The position numbers were made by a program, and so were the translations under genes. From NCBI GenBank assembly GCA_050011095.1, contig JBEKJU010000115.1, positions 1 through 27,367 on the forward strand: a DNA stretch of 27,367 nucleotides, in the 5' to 3' direction. Below the pieces are notes generated by a model, which saw only the letters and a program-made list of their open reading frames with translations, did not search any database and was not told the DNA's origin. Source of the stretch: JBEKJU01 sp050011095 (lineage in GTDB: Bacteria > Desulfobacterota > Syntrophorhabdia > Syntrophorhabdales > WCHB1-27). Below are positions 7,845 to 15,624 of the stretch, piece after piece (position 1 is the first letter of the stretch; each line of letters starts with the position of its first letter).

Positions 7845-8846
7845 TTAACTGGGCGTTCTTGCCGCTGCCGACACTTCGTCAACTGCTGCCACGGCCTCTA
7901 CAACGGTCGGTTCCTTATAAAGAGAGGCGTTTTTGATCGGCGGCACCCGGTCTTTCCGCAGGAATGATGTAATCCCAAAGGCCGATAAAACGGGAGCCAG
8001 AGCCGCGGCGAGGCGAAGCCCCGTCTGGAGATAGTGAGGCCGTCCCTTGAACATGCGAATGATCTCTTTGGCAATTTTCTTTGTGACGGGCTTCTGCTGG
8101 CGGCCGAATCCTGTAATAAGGGCATTATCGCAAAGGACGTTAAGCACCCTAGGAATTCCTTTCGACTTTCTGACGATCTTCTTCAACGCAGGGGTCGTGA
8201 AAACTGAGGCGGGATCGGTGCCGGCATGCCTGAGTCTGAACCTGAGGTATTCCAGGCTCTCGGCTCTTGAAAGGGGCCGGATGGTTGCATGGACCGCGAG
8301 CCGCTGCCTGAGTTGCCTCAGTCCGTCCGTATCCAGCGCCTTTTTGAATTCCGGCTGGCCCACCAGGACGATTTGTATCAGTTTCTCTTTGGATGTCTCG
8401 CAATTGGACATCATGCGCAAGTTTTCCAACGTATCGACGGGCATATTTTGGGCTTCGTCGATGATGAGCACAACGGTATTGCCCTGCCTGGATTCTTCGA
8501 TGAGGAACTCGTACAGTCTGTTGACCATCCCCATCACGGAATTACCTTCAACCCGTCGCCCTAATTCCCGGTAAATAGTCTTGAGGAGTTCCTCAAACGT
8601 CAGCCTGGCGTTGAACACGTAGACGATTTTGAGGGGCTCGCTTTTTGTGGCATCCAGGTATGACCGGAGAATGGTGGTCTTGCCTGCGCCAACGTTACCG
8701 GTGATGGCGATAAAGCCCTTCTTTTCTTCTATGCCGTGGGTTATGGCTGACATGGCGTCCTTATGACTCGGGCTGAAGTAGAGAAACTCCGGGTCCGGTG
8801 TGACGTGAAAAGGCTGTTTCTGAAGGCCGTAGAAAGATAGATACAT
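7845..8846 (-). CDS. ExeA/GspA-like AAA+ ATPase
   Basis: The protein has 333 residues. It begins MYLSFYGLQKQPFHVTPDPE, the signature start of the ExeA/GspA family, and continues with FLYFSPSHKDAMSAITHGIE. Walker A is GNVGAGKT (residues 50-57) and Walker B is VVLIIDEAQ (125-133). A polar sensor region (LIQIVLVGQPEF) and a C-terminal arginine-rich subdomain (SKGIPRVLNVLCD) follow. A single hydrophobic helix lies near residues 277-296, so it is likely anchored in the inner membrane. GspA relatives work with a peptidoglycan-binding partner (GspB) in type II secretion assembly. Similar ATPases also serve exopolysaccharide/exosortase loci. No partner is adjacent here. ATG 8846 has GGAG seven bases upstream and gives the family N-terminus, so it is preferred over 8867. 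The C-terminal peptidoglycan-binding domain of long ExeA proteins is absent. Confidence 0.85.
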   Translation of the reverse strand: MYLSFYGLQKQPFHVTPDPEFLYFSPSHKDAMSAITHGIEEKKGFIAITGNVGAGKTTILRSYLDATKSEPLKIVYVFNARLTFEELLKTIYRELGRRVEGNSVMGMVNRLYEFLIEESRQGNTVVLIIDEAQNMPVDTLENLRMMSNCETSKEKLIQIVLVGQPEFKKALDTDGLRQLRQRLAVHATIRPLSRAESLEYLRFRLRHAGTDPASVFTTPALKKIVRKSKGIPRVLNVLCDNALITGFGRQQKPVTKKIAKEIIRMFKGRPHYLQTGLRLAAALAPVLSAFGITSFLRKDRVPPIKNASLYKEPTVVEAVAAVDEVSAAARTPS

Positions 8847-9137
8847 GAGATTACTCCATAATATCATTTTGGCGCCGGATGTGCCTCTCTTGGCGACTCG
8901 GCCTCTATGTCAATCGTCCGCATAGCCATTTTCACGGCCTCATCTCAGATAGAGTCTGTTTGCCGTATCTGTTATGCGTCTTCTGCTGGTTCCTTGTGCC
9001 GAGCCTGTCAGAGACTGCCAATCGAGAAGAGGAGGGGCGAAAACCAGAGATGCGCTGCCGCGTAGAAAAAGCTTCATGGTGAACTCTCTTGCTGTAGGTG
9101 CTTTCGGCAGTAGTTTCCCCTATAAGATATAATGTTG
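8847..9137. other. Intergenic region between the exeA-like gene and IS21 debris
   Basis: No gene-like ORF is seen. It must contain the promoter of the minus-strand ATPase gene, but none stands out. The end near 9130 (AT-rich, with TATAAT at about 9125) may be the outer boundary of the IS21 remnant. Confidence 0.3.
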
Positions 9138-9362
9138 TCAATCATTTTCTCGCGCATACATATAGGGCAATACTCTACCGTGGGACGGTCTAAACGCTTT
9201 GCTTTGCGATAGCAAAGAGCGTTTGCCTGTGTCGTTGCCCGGAAAGGGCAACGGGTCGAAGCCTACGTCTCCGCAGTGAGGGTTGTTGATCTGTTCCTTT
9301 AATCCTTCTGCCAACCCGTGGAGCTTCATCAAAAGAAGCTTCTCGATCGTTGCCTCAATCAT
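9138..9362 (-). pseudogene. istB: IS21 helper ATPase IstB, N-terminal fragment
   Basis: It starts MIEATIEKLLLMKLHGLAEG and LKEQINNPH, the normal first 30 residues of IstB. After CGDVGFD the sequence no longer resembles the family and ends after 74 codons. Walker A and B of the ATPase are missing, so it cannot function. The ATG at 9362 overlaps the end of the istA fragment by 8 bases, as is usual in IS21. Confidence 0.8.
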
Positions 9363-9650
9363 GGTCCGCCTCCCCGTAATAACTCTTTCCCCTCACATTG
9401 GAGTGCAACGGGATGATCCTCTGCTTTGCCTCTGGGTTCACTTTCTCCAGTCCCCGCTCCAGAAGAGATTTGACGCTTTTGTAGTTGTACGCCTTGAGAT
9501 CGAGCGCCCGAAGGCATGCCTGTTCCACCCGCTCGGAAGGATAGAGCTTCGCCAGCCGTATGAGGCCGGGGCAGCTTCGATAACCGTGCTCCGGATGCTC
9601 CCTATTGCGGGAAGGCTTGCAAGTAAAAGTCGCCCATTCGTTCTTTTGAG
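9138..9650 (-). mobile_element. IS21-family remnant (istA 3' end and istB 5' end)
   Basis: The C-terminal piece of the IstA transposase and the N-terminal piece of the IstB helper ATPase are joined in the normal IS21 order, with an 8-base gene overlap. Both outer parts of the element are gone. Only this junction survives, so the element is immobile. Confidence 0.75.
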
Positions 9651-9738
9651 TGCTCGGGGGGTGGTCTTGGCGAACTAAGAAAATCTCCGACCGTTTTTTA
9701 TCGCTGCCCTCTGCGGATTGCCTGGATAAGATCATCAA
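9355..9738 (-). pseudogene. istA: IS21 transposase IstA, C-terminal fragment
   Basis: The recognisable part begins near NREHPEHGYRSCPGLIRLAK and continues KLYPSERVEQACLRALDLKA, YNYKSVKSLLERGLEK to the stop. This is the C-terminal tail of IstA that follows the integrase domain. The first 40 codons of the open frame (to about 9620) do not look like IstA. The HTH and DDE catalytic domain are missing. It is a dead fragment that keeps the native overlap with istB. Confidence 0.78.
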
Positions 9739-10086
9739 GACGTTGCAGGAAACGGGAGCGGTCTCGTTTATCGTAGGCAGGTGCCCGGCTCACCGTATCC
9801 CGATTTCCCGTGTCCCGCAAGAAAGTCATAATATCTCTGCGCGAAAGGGCATCTTCTATGGACTCTTCCGTAAAAACGCGTCCCTTGGGATCGAGGACCC
9901 GGGCTCCCTTCTTGACGCAACGCGCAACAAGGGGAATATCAGCGGATACAACCACGTCGTTCTCGGTGACACGTTCTGCAATCCAATCGTCTGCTGCATC
10001 GAAATCGTCATCAAATAGCGTCTGGCCACCCGGATTGCCTCATTCTTTACGGGACTGGCGTCGGCATCTACATATATGTTGATCAA
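9698..10086 (-). pseudogene. YaiI/YqxD-family (UPF0178/DUF188) protein, internal deletion and frameshift
   Basis: The first frame (from TTG 10086, with AAAGGA nearby upstream) reads INIYVDADASPVKNEAIRVA, the diagnostic start of YaiI/YqxD proteins with the DADA motif of this PIN-like fold. The match resumes in another frame with DDDFDAADDWIAERVTENDV, VVSADIPLVARCVKKGARVL, DPKGRVFTEESIEDALSRRD and RSRFLQRLDDLI, ending at 9698. Between them the usual stretch of about 45 residues is missing, and the junction is near 10012-10020. A single deletion of about 130 bases explains both the loss and the frame change. Normal length is about 150 residues. It should be non-functional. Confidence 0.85.
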
Positions 10087-10502
10087 GCAGCATCCTTTCG
10101 TGGACCATTTTGCTCAAACCCGAACGCTTAGAGAAAACCTATGAGCAATAAGCCTATTGAGGTTGACGTTGTATCCATACTGTTCGTGATCCAAATCCGG
10201 ATCGGCTATACGGCCCGAACCCGACGACGCCCGCTGCTACGAGCCGGTGCACCGGATCGTTGATGAATCCGGCTACCGCTGACCTTCGTGCTATCGCTCG
10301 TAGGCGGCAATCTTCACTTTCTCAGACTTGTGCTGATGCGCGTGTAGTAAGGTGAACCCTTGCTGCGTATAGTCAACGTGAACCTTTCCCGAATCTTCTC
10401 GGGACCGCCCCGCATCAGCACATGAAGTGTTGCGACGCGGGATGTTAAAAGAATAGGAACCATAACATGGCCACATGGTATGGTTCCAGTCGCACCAGAA
10501 GG
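10087..10502. other. About 415 bases without a confident gene
   Basis: Short frames on both strands (for example minus 10291-10476, and a plus-strand stretch reading RPEPDDARCYEPVHRIVDES before a stop near 10282) could be gene debris. None is long enough or familiar enough to call. Confidence 0.3.
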
Positions 10503-10817
10503 TTACTCCATTGGCCCCTCGACCGCTTTCGGCTTTCTTCCTCTTTTCTTCGGTGCCCGTTCGGGAGACAACATTTGTTTCACGACGTCGTCATAGACAT
10601 TGCCTTGAGCTTTTCTTTTGGCAGGGAGTATCTTTTTGATCTGCTCGTCCGTCATGCCGTTGCTTTTCATGGACTTCCGTAACTTCCCGGCCCAGTAATT
10701 AACCGTACTCTCACCTGCGTTCAGCATCTCAGCTAATTGACTGACGCCTTTCTCATTCCAGTTTCTAATTAATATCTGGAGCTTATCCTCGTTCACCTTT
10801 TCCTGACCTTTTGCCAT
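10503..10817 (-). CDS. Small helix-turn-helix DNA-binding protein with AT-hook-like tail
   Basis: The protein has 104 residues. Residues 13-50 fit a helix-turn-helix (LQILIRNWNEKGVSQLAEML, then NAGESTVNYWAGKLRKSM), with a recognition helix around ESTVNYWAGKL. A Lys-rich linker leads to the C-terminal motif KKRGRKPKA, which resembles an AT-hook (R-G-R-K-P). A nucleoid-associated or regulatory role is plausible but inferred. GAGAGG lies 5-6 bases before ATG 10817. It stands alone among debris, with a -10-like TACAAT about 40 bases upstream on the minus strand. I do not recognise a named family. Confidence 0.6.
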   Translation of the reverse strand: MAKGQEKVNEDKLQILIRNWNEKGVSQLAEMLNAGESTVNYWAGKLRKSMKSNGMTDEQIKKILPAKRKAQGNVYDDVVKQMLSPERAPKKRGRKPKAVEGPME

Positions 10818-11042
10818 ATTTACCTCTCGGGAGCTTTTTTGTCTATTGTATCAGGTACGAGACCGGTATTGAAATACATTTTTGCGATAAAGCCAGGAAC
10901 GTTGTTTTGAACGATGGAGGAACTGGTGGAGACTGCCCTGCATTTCCTGCAACTTTCCGACACCGGACGTATTAGAGGCGGAGTTTTTTGGGCAGCACGC
11001 GCGGTTATTGAAAAAAAAGGAGGGTAATCGCAAGCTGCCTAT

Positions 11043-11423
11043 GTGCATATGCCTCAGCTCGGGAAGGCCTTCGCCTTTGCAGGTCGTTACAGCATCTGGA
11101 CCTCTCCGGCAGGAGTTACCATGTGTACCTGTGCCATAGTGACGACGGAGGCCAACGAACTCGTGAAGCCCTTCCATGACAGGATGCCGGTGATACTTCC
11201 TAGGAACGAAGAGGATCTGTGGCTCGATCCGGCCGTCCAGGATAAGGAAGATCTTTTGTCGCTTCTCAAACCTTACGATGCGGATGCAATAGAAACGTGG
11301 GAAGTGACGGCCAAGATGAACAGGCCGGAATACGATACACCGGAGAACATCAGGCCTGTCCGAGAAGTGAACTATCCCCTGGGGAGGGTGCGCGCCCATG
11401 GGCCTCAGCGCTTGTGCCGATAG
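11043..11423 (+). pseudogene. SRAP / YedK-HMCES family protein, C-terminal fragment
   Basis: The frame reads GKAFAFAGRYSIWTSPAG, then CAIVTTEANELVKPFHDRMP, VILPRNEEDLWLDP, LLSLLKPYDADAIETWEVTA and NIRPVREV. This is the C-terminal half of SOS-response-associated peptidases, including the conserved His of the HDRMPVIL motif. These proteins crosslink to abasic sites in single-stranded DNA through an N-terminal Cys2. Here the first 110 or so residues, with Cys2 and the catalytic Glu, are missing. The family match starts near position 11060, just after unrelated sequence. Like the DnaE2 fragment, it is a lost DNA-damage gene. Confidence 0.85.
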
Positions 11424-11462
11424 AAGTTTCCAGCCGCTTTGCCAAGTGCCCGGCTTCCTATA

Positions 11463-11738
11463 TCAGGATATTTCGTCCGCAAGCTGGCTCTTGAGGATGT
11501 CCCGCGCTACCAGTCGGCTGCTTACACGGTATGTTCCAGATTCCAGAGCCTGCTTCACCCTCGCCACCTTTTCCTCGTCGACCACGGGGATCGTTTTCGC
11601 CTCTTCTTTCAGCCTTGTCACCTCGTCTTTCCGGTTCGACAATTCCACCGTGTCCGTCGTACCTGACGACCCCTTCGCCACGGTCTGAGAGGTATCCGTT
11701 TTGGACTTGGGAGAGGACACAGGAGAATTTTGCAGCAA
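11463..11738 (-). CDS. flgM: FlgM-like anti-sigma-28 factor
   Basis: From TTG 11738 the protein has 91 residues. The N-terminal half is disordered, rich in Ser, Thr and Lys. The C-terminal half matches FlgM: DEEKVARVKQALESGTYRVS, then SRLVARDILKSQ. This is the sigma28-binding helix-turn-helix region (K.V..IK..I..G.Y.V....A..IL). FlgM binds FliA and holds back late flagellar genes until the hook is complete. The start is uncertain. The frame is open to 11783, and a strong GGGAGGTG (11780-11773) is correctly placed for a non-standard ATA codon at 11768, giving the FlgM-like beginning IKIGKDKQPP. TTG 11738 has only a distant purine-rich AAGGA. No other flagellar gene is in the window. Confidence 0.68.
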   Translation of the reverse strand: MLQNSPVSSPKSKTDTSQTVAKGSSGTTDTVELSNRKDEVTRLKEEAKTIPVVDEEKVARVKQALESGTYRVSSRLVARDILKSQLADEIS

Positions 11739-12306
11739 TGGCGGTTGTTTATCCTTACCTATCTTTATGATACACCTCCCGAGTTATCTTGCCCCGACAT
11801 TTTTACCCATAAACCGAACCCCGGAACAGTCGCTGGAATCGTTGCGATTTCCACTTCTTATTCATTTCACTTAGACGATACAAAATATATGAGCCATGTT
11901 GCCGATGACGTCAATAATGTAAACAACGTCATACAATAATATTGTCGAAAGATATCAAGAATCTCTTAAGCCTTCATTTGTCATGTATGGGGAGTTATGT
12001 ATCTTTATACCGTAGAAAATAGCCTTCTCGGGCCGCATGACATTTTCCTCCGGGCCACTCTCATAGGTGCGGTCTTGCCTTTGGCTTGTGCTTTGCCAGC
12101 ATTCCTCCCACGAGCGGATACCCTCGGATCTAGTACAGGGGACTTTCGCCCTACAAGTTCACGCTCGTCCCGGGTGTGTACATCTGGGGGGTGCGCCAAA
12201 CGCCACCATACCCAGTGGGATGCCAGAGACCGAGAGCTCAAACAAGAAAGCGACGAACAGCCATAGCGGTTATGACAAATTGATGGCGATATCATACGTG
12301 TGCCCG
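11739..12306. other. About 540 bases without a confident gene
   Basis: Apart from the possible upstream start of flgM (to 11768), no frame looks like a known protein. Plus-strand 12140-12275 reads SPYKFTLVPGVYIWGVRQTP in one frame before a stop and has some protein-like character, but has an upstream stop and no start. The stretch 11880-11960 is AT-rich. Confidence 0.35.
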
Positions 12307-12945
12307 CTAACGGAGGAGCGCCTTGTTATCCTCCTCGCGCCGGCGCGTTTCTACAGGAGCCTTTAATTTATCGTAGTACTGCTTGACCCTTTCTATGTAG
12401 TGGACGGTCTCGTTTATGCGCGGTACGGTCATGTTGCTCTCCGTGACCCTTCCGGGCCCGGCATTGTAGGCGGCCAGGATAAGCTCCGTATTACCTGTGA
12501 ATCGCTTGTAAAGCCGTTTCAGGTATATCGCACCCGCTTCTATGTTCTCGCTGGGGTCGAAGGGATGCTTCAGGTCTAGACTGCGGGCCGTATCAGGCAT
12601 GATCTGCATGAGTCCTTGCGCCCCCTTTCTGGAAACGGCGTTGGGATTGCCGCGAGATTCAGCGATCATGACGGCCTTCACGAGACGGGGATCGATTCCA
12701 TGCGTCCGTGCATGCCGTCTAATGAGGTTATCATAGGCGTTGTTCTCTTCATCGGTAAGGGTCGGAACATTCCGGGGAGCCTCCCCGTCACGTATTATCA
12801 CCTTGGATTTTCCTTTCTCCGGCTGCATATTCGTCACGGTGAGAACTCCATTCTCGTCGATATGGCAGTAAACGGCGCACACGGAAGTCGATGGAAGAGC
12901 CGCCGCGAGGACAATAAAACAAAGCAGGAATGTAAGCGCCTTCAT
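12307..12945 (-). CDS. Lytic transglycosylase (SLT domain)
   Basis: The protein has 212 residues with a signal peptide (MKALTFLLCFIVLAAALPST). A short N-terminal segment (VYCHIDENGVLTVTNMQPEK) resembles the DUF4124-type strand pair common before SLT domains. The SLT domain spans about residues 72-190. Catalytic Glu96 is in MIAESRGNP, followed by GAQGLMQIMPDTA (109-121) and AAYNAGPGRV (158-167), the three family signatures. It cleaves murein glycan strands to 1,6-anhydro ends in the periplasm, which can open the wall for secretion systems or flagella. AAAGGA lies 8-9 bases before ATG 12945. The leader contains a notable hairpin (12959-13011) and a promoter-like pair (13021-13049). Confidence 0.9.
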   Translation of the reverse strand: MKALTFLLCFIVLAAALPSTSVCAVYCHIDENGVLTVTNMQPEKGKSKVIIRDGEAPRNVPTLTDEENNAYDNLIRRHARTHGIDPRLVKAVMIAESRGNPNAVSRKGAQGLMQIMPDTARSLDLKHPFDPSENIEAGAIYLKRLYKRFTGNTELILAAYNAGPGRVTESNMTVPRINETVHYIERVKQYYDKLKAPVETRRREEDNKALLR

Positions 12946-12958
12946 TTTTCAATCCTTT

Positions 12959-13011
12959 GACAATTCCGTCCTACGGACAGGTAAACCTTCCTTCCTCCAG
13001 ACGGAATTGTC
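12959..13011 (-). promoter_or_regulatory. Structured leader before the lytic transglycosylase gene
   Basis: Perfect 12-base arms GACAATTCCGTC (12959-12970) and GACGGAATTGTC (13000-13011) enclose 29 bases. On the minus strand this interior can form two small hairpins (AGG-TTTA-CCT and GTCC-GTA-GGAC). The structure ends only four or five bases before the ribosome binding site, so it could affect translation. No known riboswitch consensus was recognised. Confidence 0.45.
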
Positions 13012-13020
13012 TCTTTCAGT

Positions 13021-13049
13021 ATATTTTAACGAAGGAACACTATTGTAAA
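13021..13049 (-). promoter_or_regulatory. Possible sigma70 promoter of the lytic transglycosylase gene
   Basis: On the minus strand TTTACA (13049-13044) lies 17 bases before AAATAT (13026-13021). An overlapping TAAAAT is an alternative -10. Transcription would begin just before the leader hairpin. Confidence 0.4.
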
Positions 13050-13116
13050 CGTTTTATCGCCACATAGCAACCCTTCGGCAGGTCAAAAGCATTTGGGAAA
13101 GTCCATCTTTAACTAT

Positions 13117-13620
13117 ATGAGCCCTTTGCAAAACTCCTAAATTAGTGGAACTTGCTTACGGATTATGGAGAATTTCAGACTCTCCCCATAGTAATGTTGC
13201 GAGACAACAGGTTACAAAGGAGAGCCCATGAAGTCGTTGGAAACAATATCATGGTTGAAGTGTGCCACGAGGCTGCACAAGAGATGGGGGTGGCCCCCTC
13301 GGGGAGCCGGCTTGCATGAGCAGACTTCAAACTACCTCAGGCTGCTGCAGTAAAGAGCTGTGGTGGTGAGCGCCAATGCGGGCACGGGGGCTCCGACCGA
13401 CAGCGGATTCCCTGTCACCACCGTGCTTACCTCCGCCTCCCTTCATGACAGCCAGGTTGTCATTCCGATGATAAAGATGACATCGGACAAGGTAACCTAT
13501 CTTTAAGACGCTATGAATTCTGCCTATGATGCGATACAGATCTGGGACGTGAGCAAGTCATCGATGAATGGTGTACGTGGATCTCGACACCCCTACCGGA
13601 ACAGGCCGTCACGAGGATGA
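13117..13620 (+). mobile_element. Degraded IS element of the IS4/IS5/IS1182 type
   Basis: GAGCCCTTTGCAAAACTCC at about 13117-13135 looks like the terminal inverted repeat of such elements, from memory. A ribosome binding site and a broken DDE transposase frame follow within 110 bases. No matching right end was found. Confidence 0.45.
13228..13620 (+). pseudogene. DDE transposase remnant with in-frame stops and deletion
   Basis: ATG 13228 has AAAGGAG upstream and opens MKSLETISWLKCATRLHKRW, ending at TAA 13351. The same frame continues from 13363 with ANAGTGAPTDSGFPVTTVLT, SASLHDSQVVIPMIKMTSDK and a second stop at 13504, then AMNSAYDAIQIWDVSKS. The middle part resembles the DDE core (TSASLHDSQVAIP.. 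and DAAYDA) of IS4/IS5/IS1182-type transposases. A normal protein is 300-450 residues. Here about 130 codons remain, so a large internal piece is gone. All segments share one frame, so loss was by stops and an in-frame-size deletion rather than by frameshift. Confidence 0.6.
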
Positions 13621-13680
13621 GACGTTTAACGCTACATGTCCGGCCGGCGTGGACAATGCACGCGATCTCCACGGGATTTG

Positions 13681-14654
13681 TTAGTTGCCGGCAGCAACGG
13701 CCCTCACTGAGACGATGGTCTTGAGATAATCCGTCTTCTGTTTCTCGATATCCGAGGGTTTAGCCGGGAAAAGCCCAATCTTTACCGGGATGGCGTAGAG
13801 CCCCGGCTGGCGCATGGCGGGAATGCTCGATTGGAAGAGGGATTTGAGGCCGAAGTAGCCGTCCTTGATGTCGTAAGCGAGATAGCCATGATCCTTGAGT
13901 ATCCCGGAGAACTCGACAAGGACTGCCTTGTTGTCGGTCTGAAAGGACTGGCGGACAAGTCGGTAGTCGAGGACCTTCTTCTCGAAGGCGAGGAGCTTGA
14001 GAACGTCACGAATGTAATTTGGCGTGCAGTAGACGACGCCGCCGAAGGACATCGCCCTCCACACAGCCCTCCGGTTCCTGACGACGAGTTCGTTGATGTG
14101 CGGCTGAATGATCTCGGCAAGCCTTGGCAGGTCCAGCCACTCGGTCATGGGCTTCATGGTGAAGGCAGGATCGGCCGATGTGATCTCGTATTCCCTGGCG
14201 CGCGCATCGGCGTCTATAATGATCCCCTCCCAACCGTCTCATCTTTAGGACCGGTGTGGTGGAGGCTGACGGCGGTAACAACGGTCTTCGTGAAGACTTC
14301 ATTTCCATGGGACGAAAGCATCCGTTCCAGCCTGGTCTCCGCAACGGATTCATGGGTGCGTTTCCGGGCAGGGGAAGACCGCCACGGGGAAGCTACTTTC
14401 CCTATGTCGTGGCCAAGTGCGGCGGCGATGATGCCGGGGAGCAGGAAATCGTGGCGGTGCTGCAGCTCGTCATGTCCAATATCAAGGGCTGCCTTCAGGA
14501 CATTGTAGGTGTGGTCGTAAAGGGAAACGTCCTGGAGGATTTCGAGGAAGCGCTTATGCTCCCGCAGGTTCCTTCTCGGCCCCGGCCCCGGGGCCGTGGA
14601 CGGCCTTGCTGGCTTATCCGCGCCTGTCTGTTGACAAGAAAGGTATGCAAACAA
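13681..14654 (-). pseudogene. HD-domain phosphohydrolase-like protein, split by a frameshift
   Basis: Two minus-strand frames make one protein. The first (ending TAG at 14214) reads NLREHKRFLEILQDVSLYDH, TYNVLKAALDIGHDELQ, IIAAALGHDIGKVASP, HESVAETRLERM and VSLHHTGPKDE. This supplies the His, His-Asp and following His metal ligands of an HD domain. The second frame (from about 14216 to 13681) supplies IIIDADARAREYE, with the last Asp ligand, and a C-terminal domain (WLDLPRLAEIIQPHINELVV, YCTPNYIRDVLKLLAF, KTDYLKTIVSVR). The switch falls in the G-rich run near 14217-14228. If expressed, the second ORF could start at ATG 14157 but would lack the HD core. The 5' end is unclear, and TTG 14654 is a guess. 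Related HD proteins occur in mobilisation (TraI/MobH-like) and other contexts, so the function is open. Confidence 0.68.
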
Positions 14655-14660
14655 TATGCT
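14631..14660 (+). promoter_or_regulatory. Sigma70-type promoter of the ferredoxin-nitroreductase gene
   Basis: A perfect TTGACA (14631-14636) and TATGCT (14655-14660) are 18 bases apart. The leader to ATG 14734 would be about 65-70 bases. It overlaps the likely 5' end of the broken minus-strand HD gene. Confidence 0.5.
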
Positions 14661-14733
14661 TAAGCAAAGGTGAAGCGAAAATTTATCAGCGCGCCGCGTC
14701 TTCCGTGATGGCGGCGTCGCACAGGGAGAGACG

Positions 14734-15561
14734 ATGCAACTCGTGCAGATCGACAAGGAGAAGTGTACGAAAGACGGTATGTGCCTAGGGGAGTGCTCGC
14801 CGGCCATCATCGAGCGTTCGCGGGCCGACGGCTACCCCGAGGTCGCGACGGGCAACGAGGAGGCCTGCCTGTTGTGCGGCCACTGCGTGGCCGTCTGTCC
14901 GGAAGGCGCCATCACCCATAGGGGAATCCCCATTGAAGACTCGCCGCCCATAATAAGGGACCTTACGATCGGTGAACAGCAGGCCGTGCAGTTCCTCCGG
15001 TCCCGCCGCTCGATCCGCCTCTATGAGGAGAGGGCCGTCGAAAAGGAGAAGATCCTGAGACTTATCGAGGTAGCGCGCTACGCCCCCAGCGCCGGCAATG
15101 CCCAGTCGGTCGAATGGCTCGTCCTCGAAGATAGATCGGAGATAAGAAAGATCGCCGGGCTGACCGTGGAGTGGATACGGGGGTTTCTGAAGAAGGACCC
15201 CGGCCTGGGGATAGCCCGCCCCTACCTGCCGCGGGCCGTCACGGCCTGGGAATCTGGCCGTGACCCGGTGCTGAGGGGCGCGCCGGTCGTGATCGTGGCC
15301 TCCGCTCCAGCGGAAGCAGCGAACGGTCTGGTCGATCTGACCCTGGCGCTTTCCTATCTGGATCTGCTGGCCCCCACGATCGGCCTCGGCACCTGCTGGG
15401 CGGGGCTGCTTGAAGGGGCGCTTCTTTCCTCCCCATCTCTCAGGGAGATCGTTGGCATACCCGAGGGGCATCCGCACCACTATCCCATGATGCTCGGCTA
15501 TCCGAAGGCGAAATATTACCGCCTGCCCGCGCGAAAACCGCCCAGGATCACGTTCAGGTAA
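14734..15561 (+). CDS. Nitroreductase with N-terminal 2[4Fe-4S] ferredoxin domain
   Basis: The protein has 275 residues. Residues 1-62 are ferredoxin-like: Cys11, Cys17 and Cys21 (CTKDGMCLGEC) and Cys45, Cys48, Cys51, Cys55 (CLLCGHCVAVCPEGAI). The first motif is spaced C-x5-C-x3-C, not the classic C-x2-C-x2-C, so one cluster may be altered or lost. Residues 83-255 are an FMN-binding nitroreductase fold: FLRSRRSIRLYEERAV (phosphate-binding Arg), ARYAPSAGNAQSVEW, and GLGTCWAGLLEGAL. Such fusions are common in anaerobes, where ferredoxin electrons reduce flavin and an unknown substrate. GGGAGAGACG is just before ATG 14734. The gene stands alone, followed by a GC-rich repeat. Confidence 0.9.
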   Translation: MQLVQIDKEKCTKDGMCLGECSPAIIERSRADGYPEVATGNEEACLLCGHCVAVCPEGAITHRGIPIEDSPPIIRDLTIGEQQAVQFLRSRRSIRLYEERAVEKEKILRLIEVARYAPSAGNAQSVEWLVLEDRSEIRKIAGLTVEWIRGFLKKDPGLGIARPYLPRAVTAWESGRDPVLRGAPVVIVASAPAEAANGLVDLTLALSYLDLLAPTIGLGTCWAGLLEGALLSSPSLREIVGIPEGHPHHYPMMLGYPKAKYYRLPARKPPRITFR

Positions 15562-15624
15562 AGGCGCGAGGAATAAATGACCCTGCTGCAAGCAGCGGGG
15601 TATCCAAGACAACGAGCGGAGCGA

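Noticed and set aside
8840..9140. Plus-strand promoter around TATAAT near 9125
   Set aside because: No -35 at proper distance and no plus-strand gene follows; it lies at the edge of IS21 debris.
12005..12295. Possible 96-residue minus-strand gene or overlapping plus-strand genes
   Set aside because: Overlapping frames on both strands are equally open, and none has a start signal or a recognisable domain.
12959..13011. Known riboswitch such as cyclic-di-GMP
   Set aside because: The leader lacks the conserved tetraloop/receptor and core bases of that class; only a simple stem with small inner hairpins is seen.
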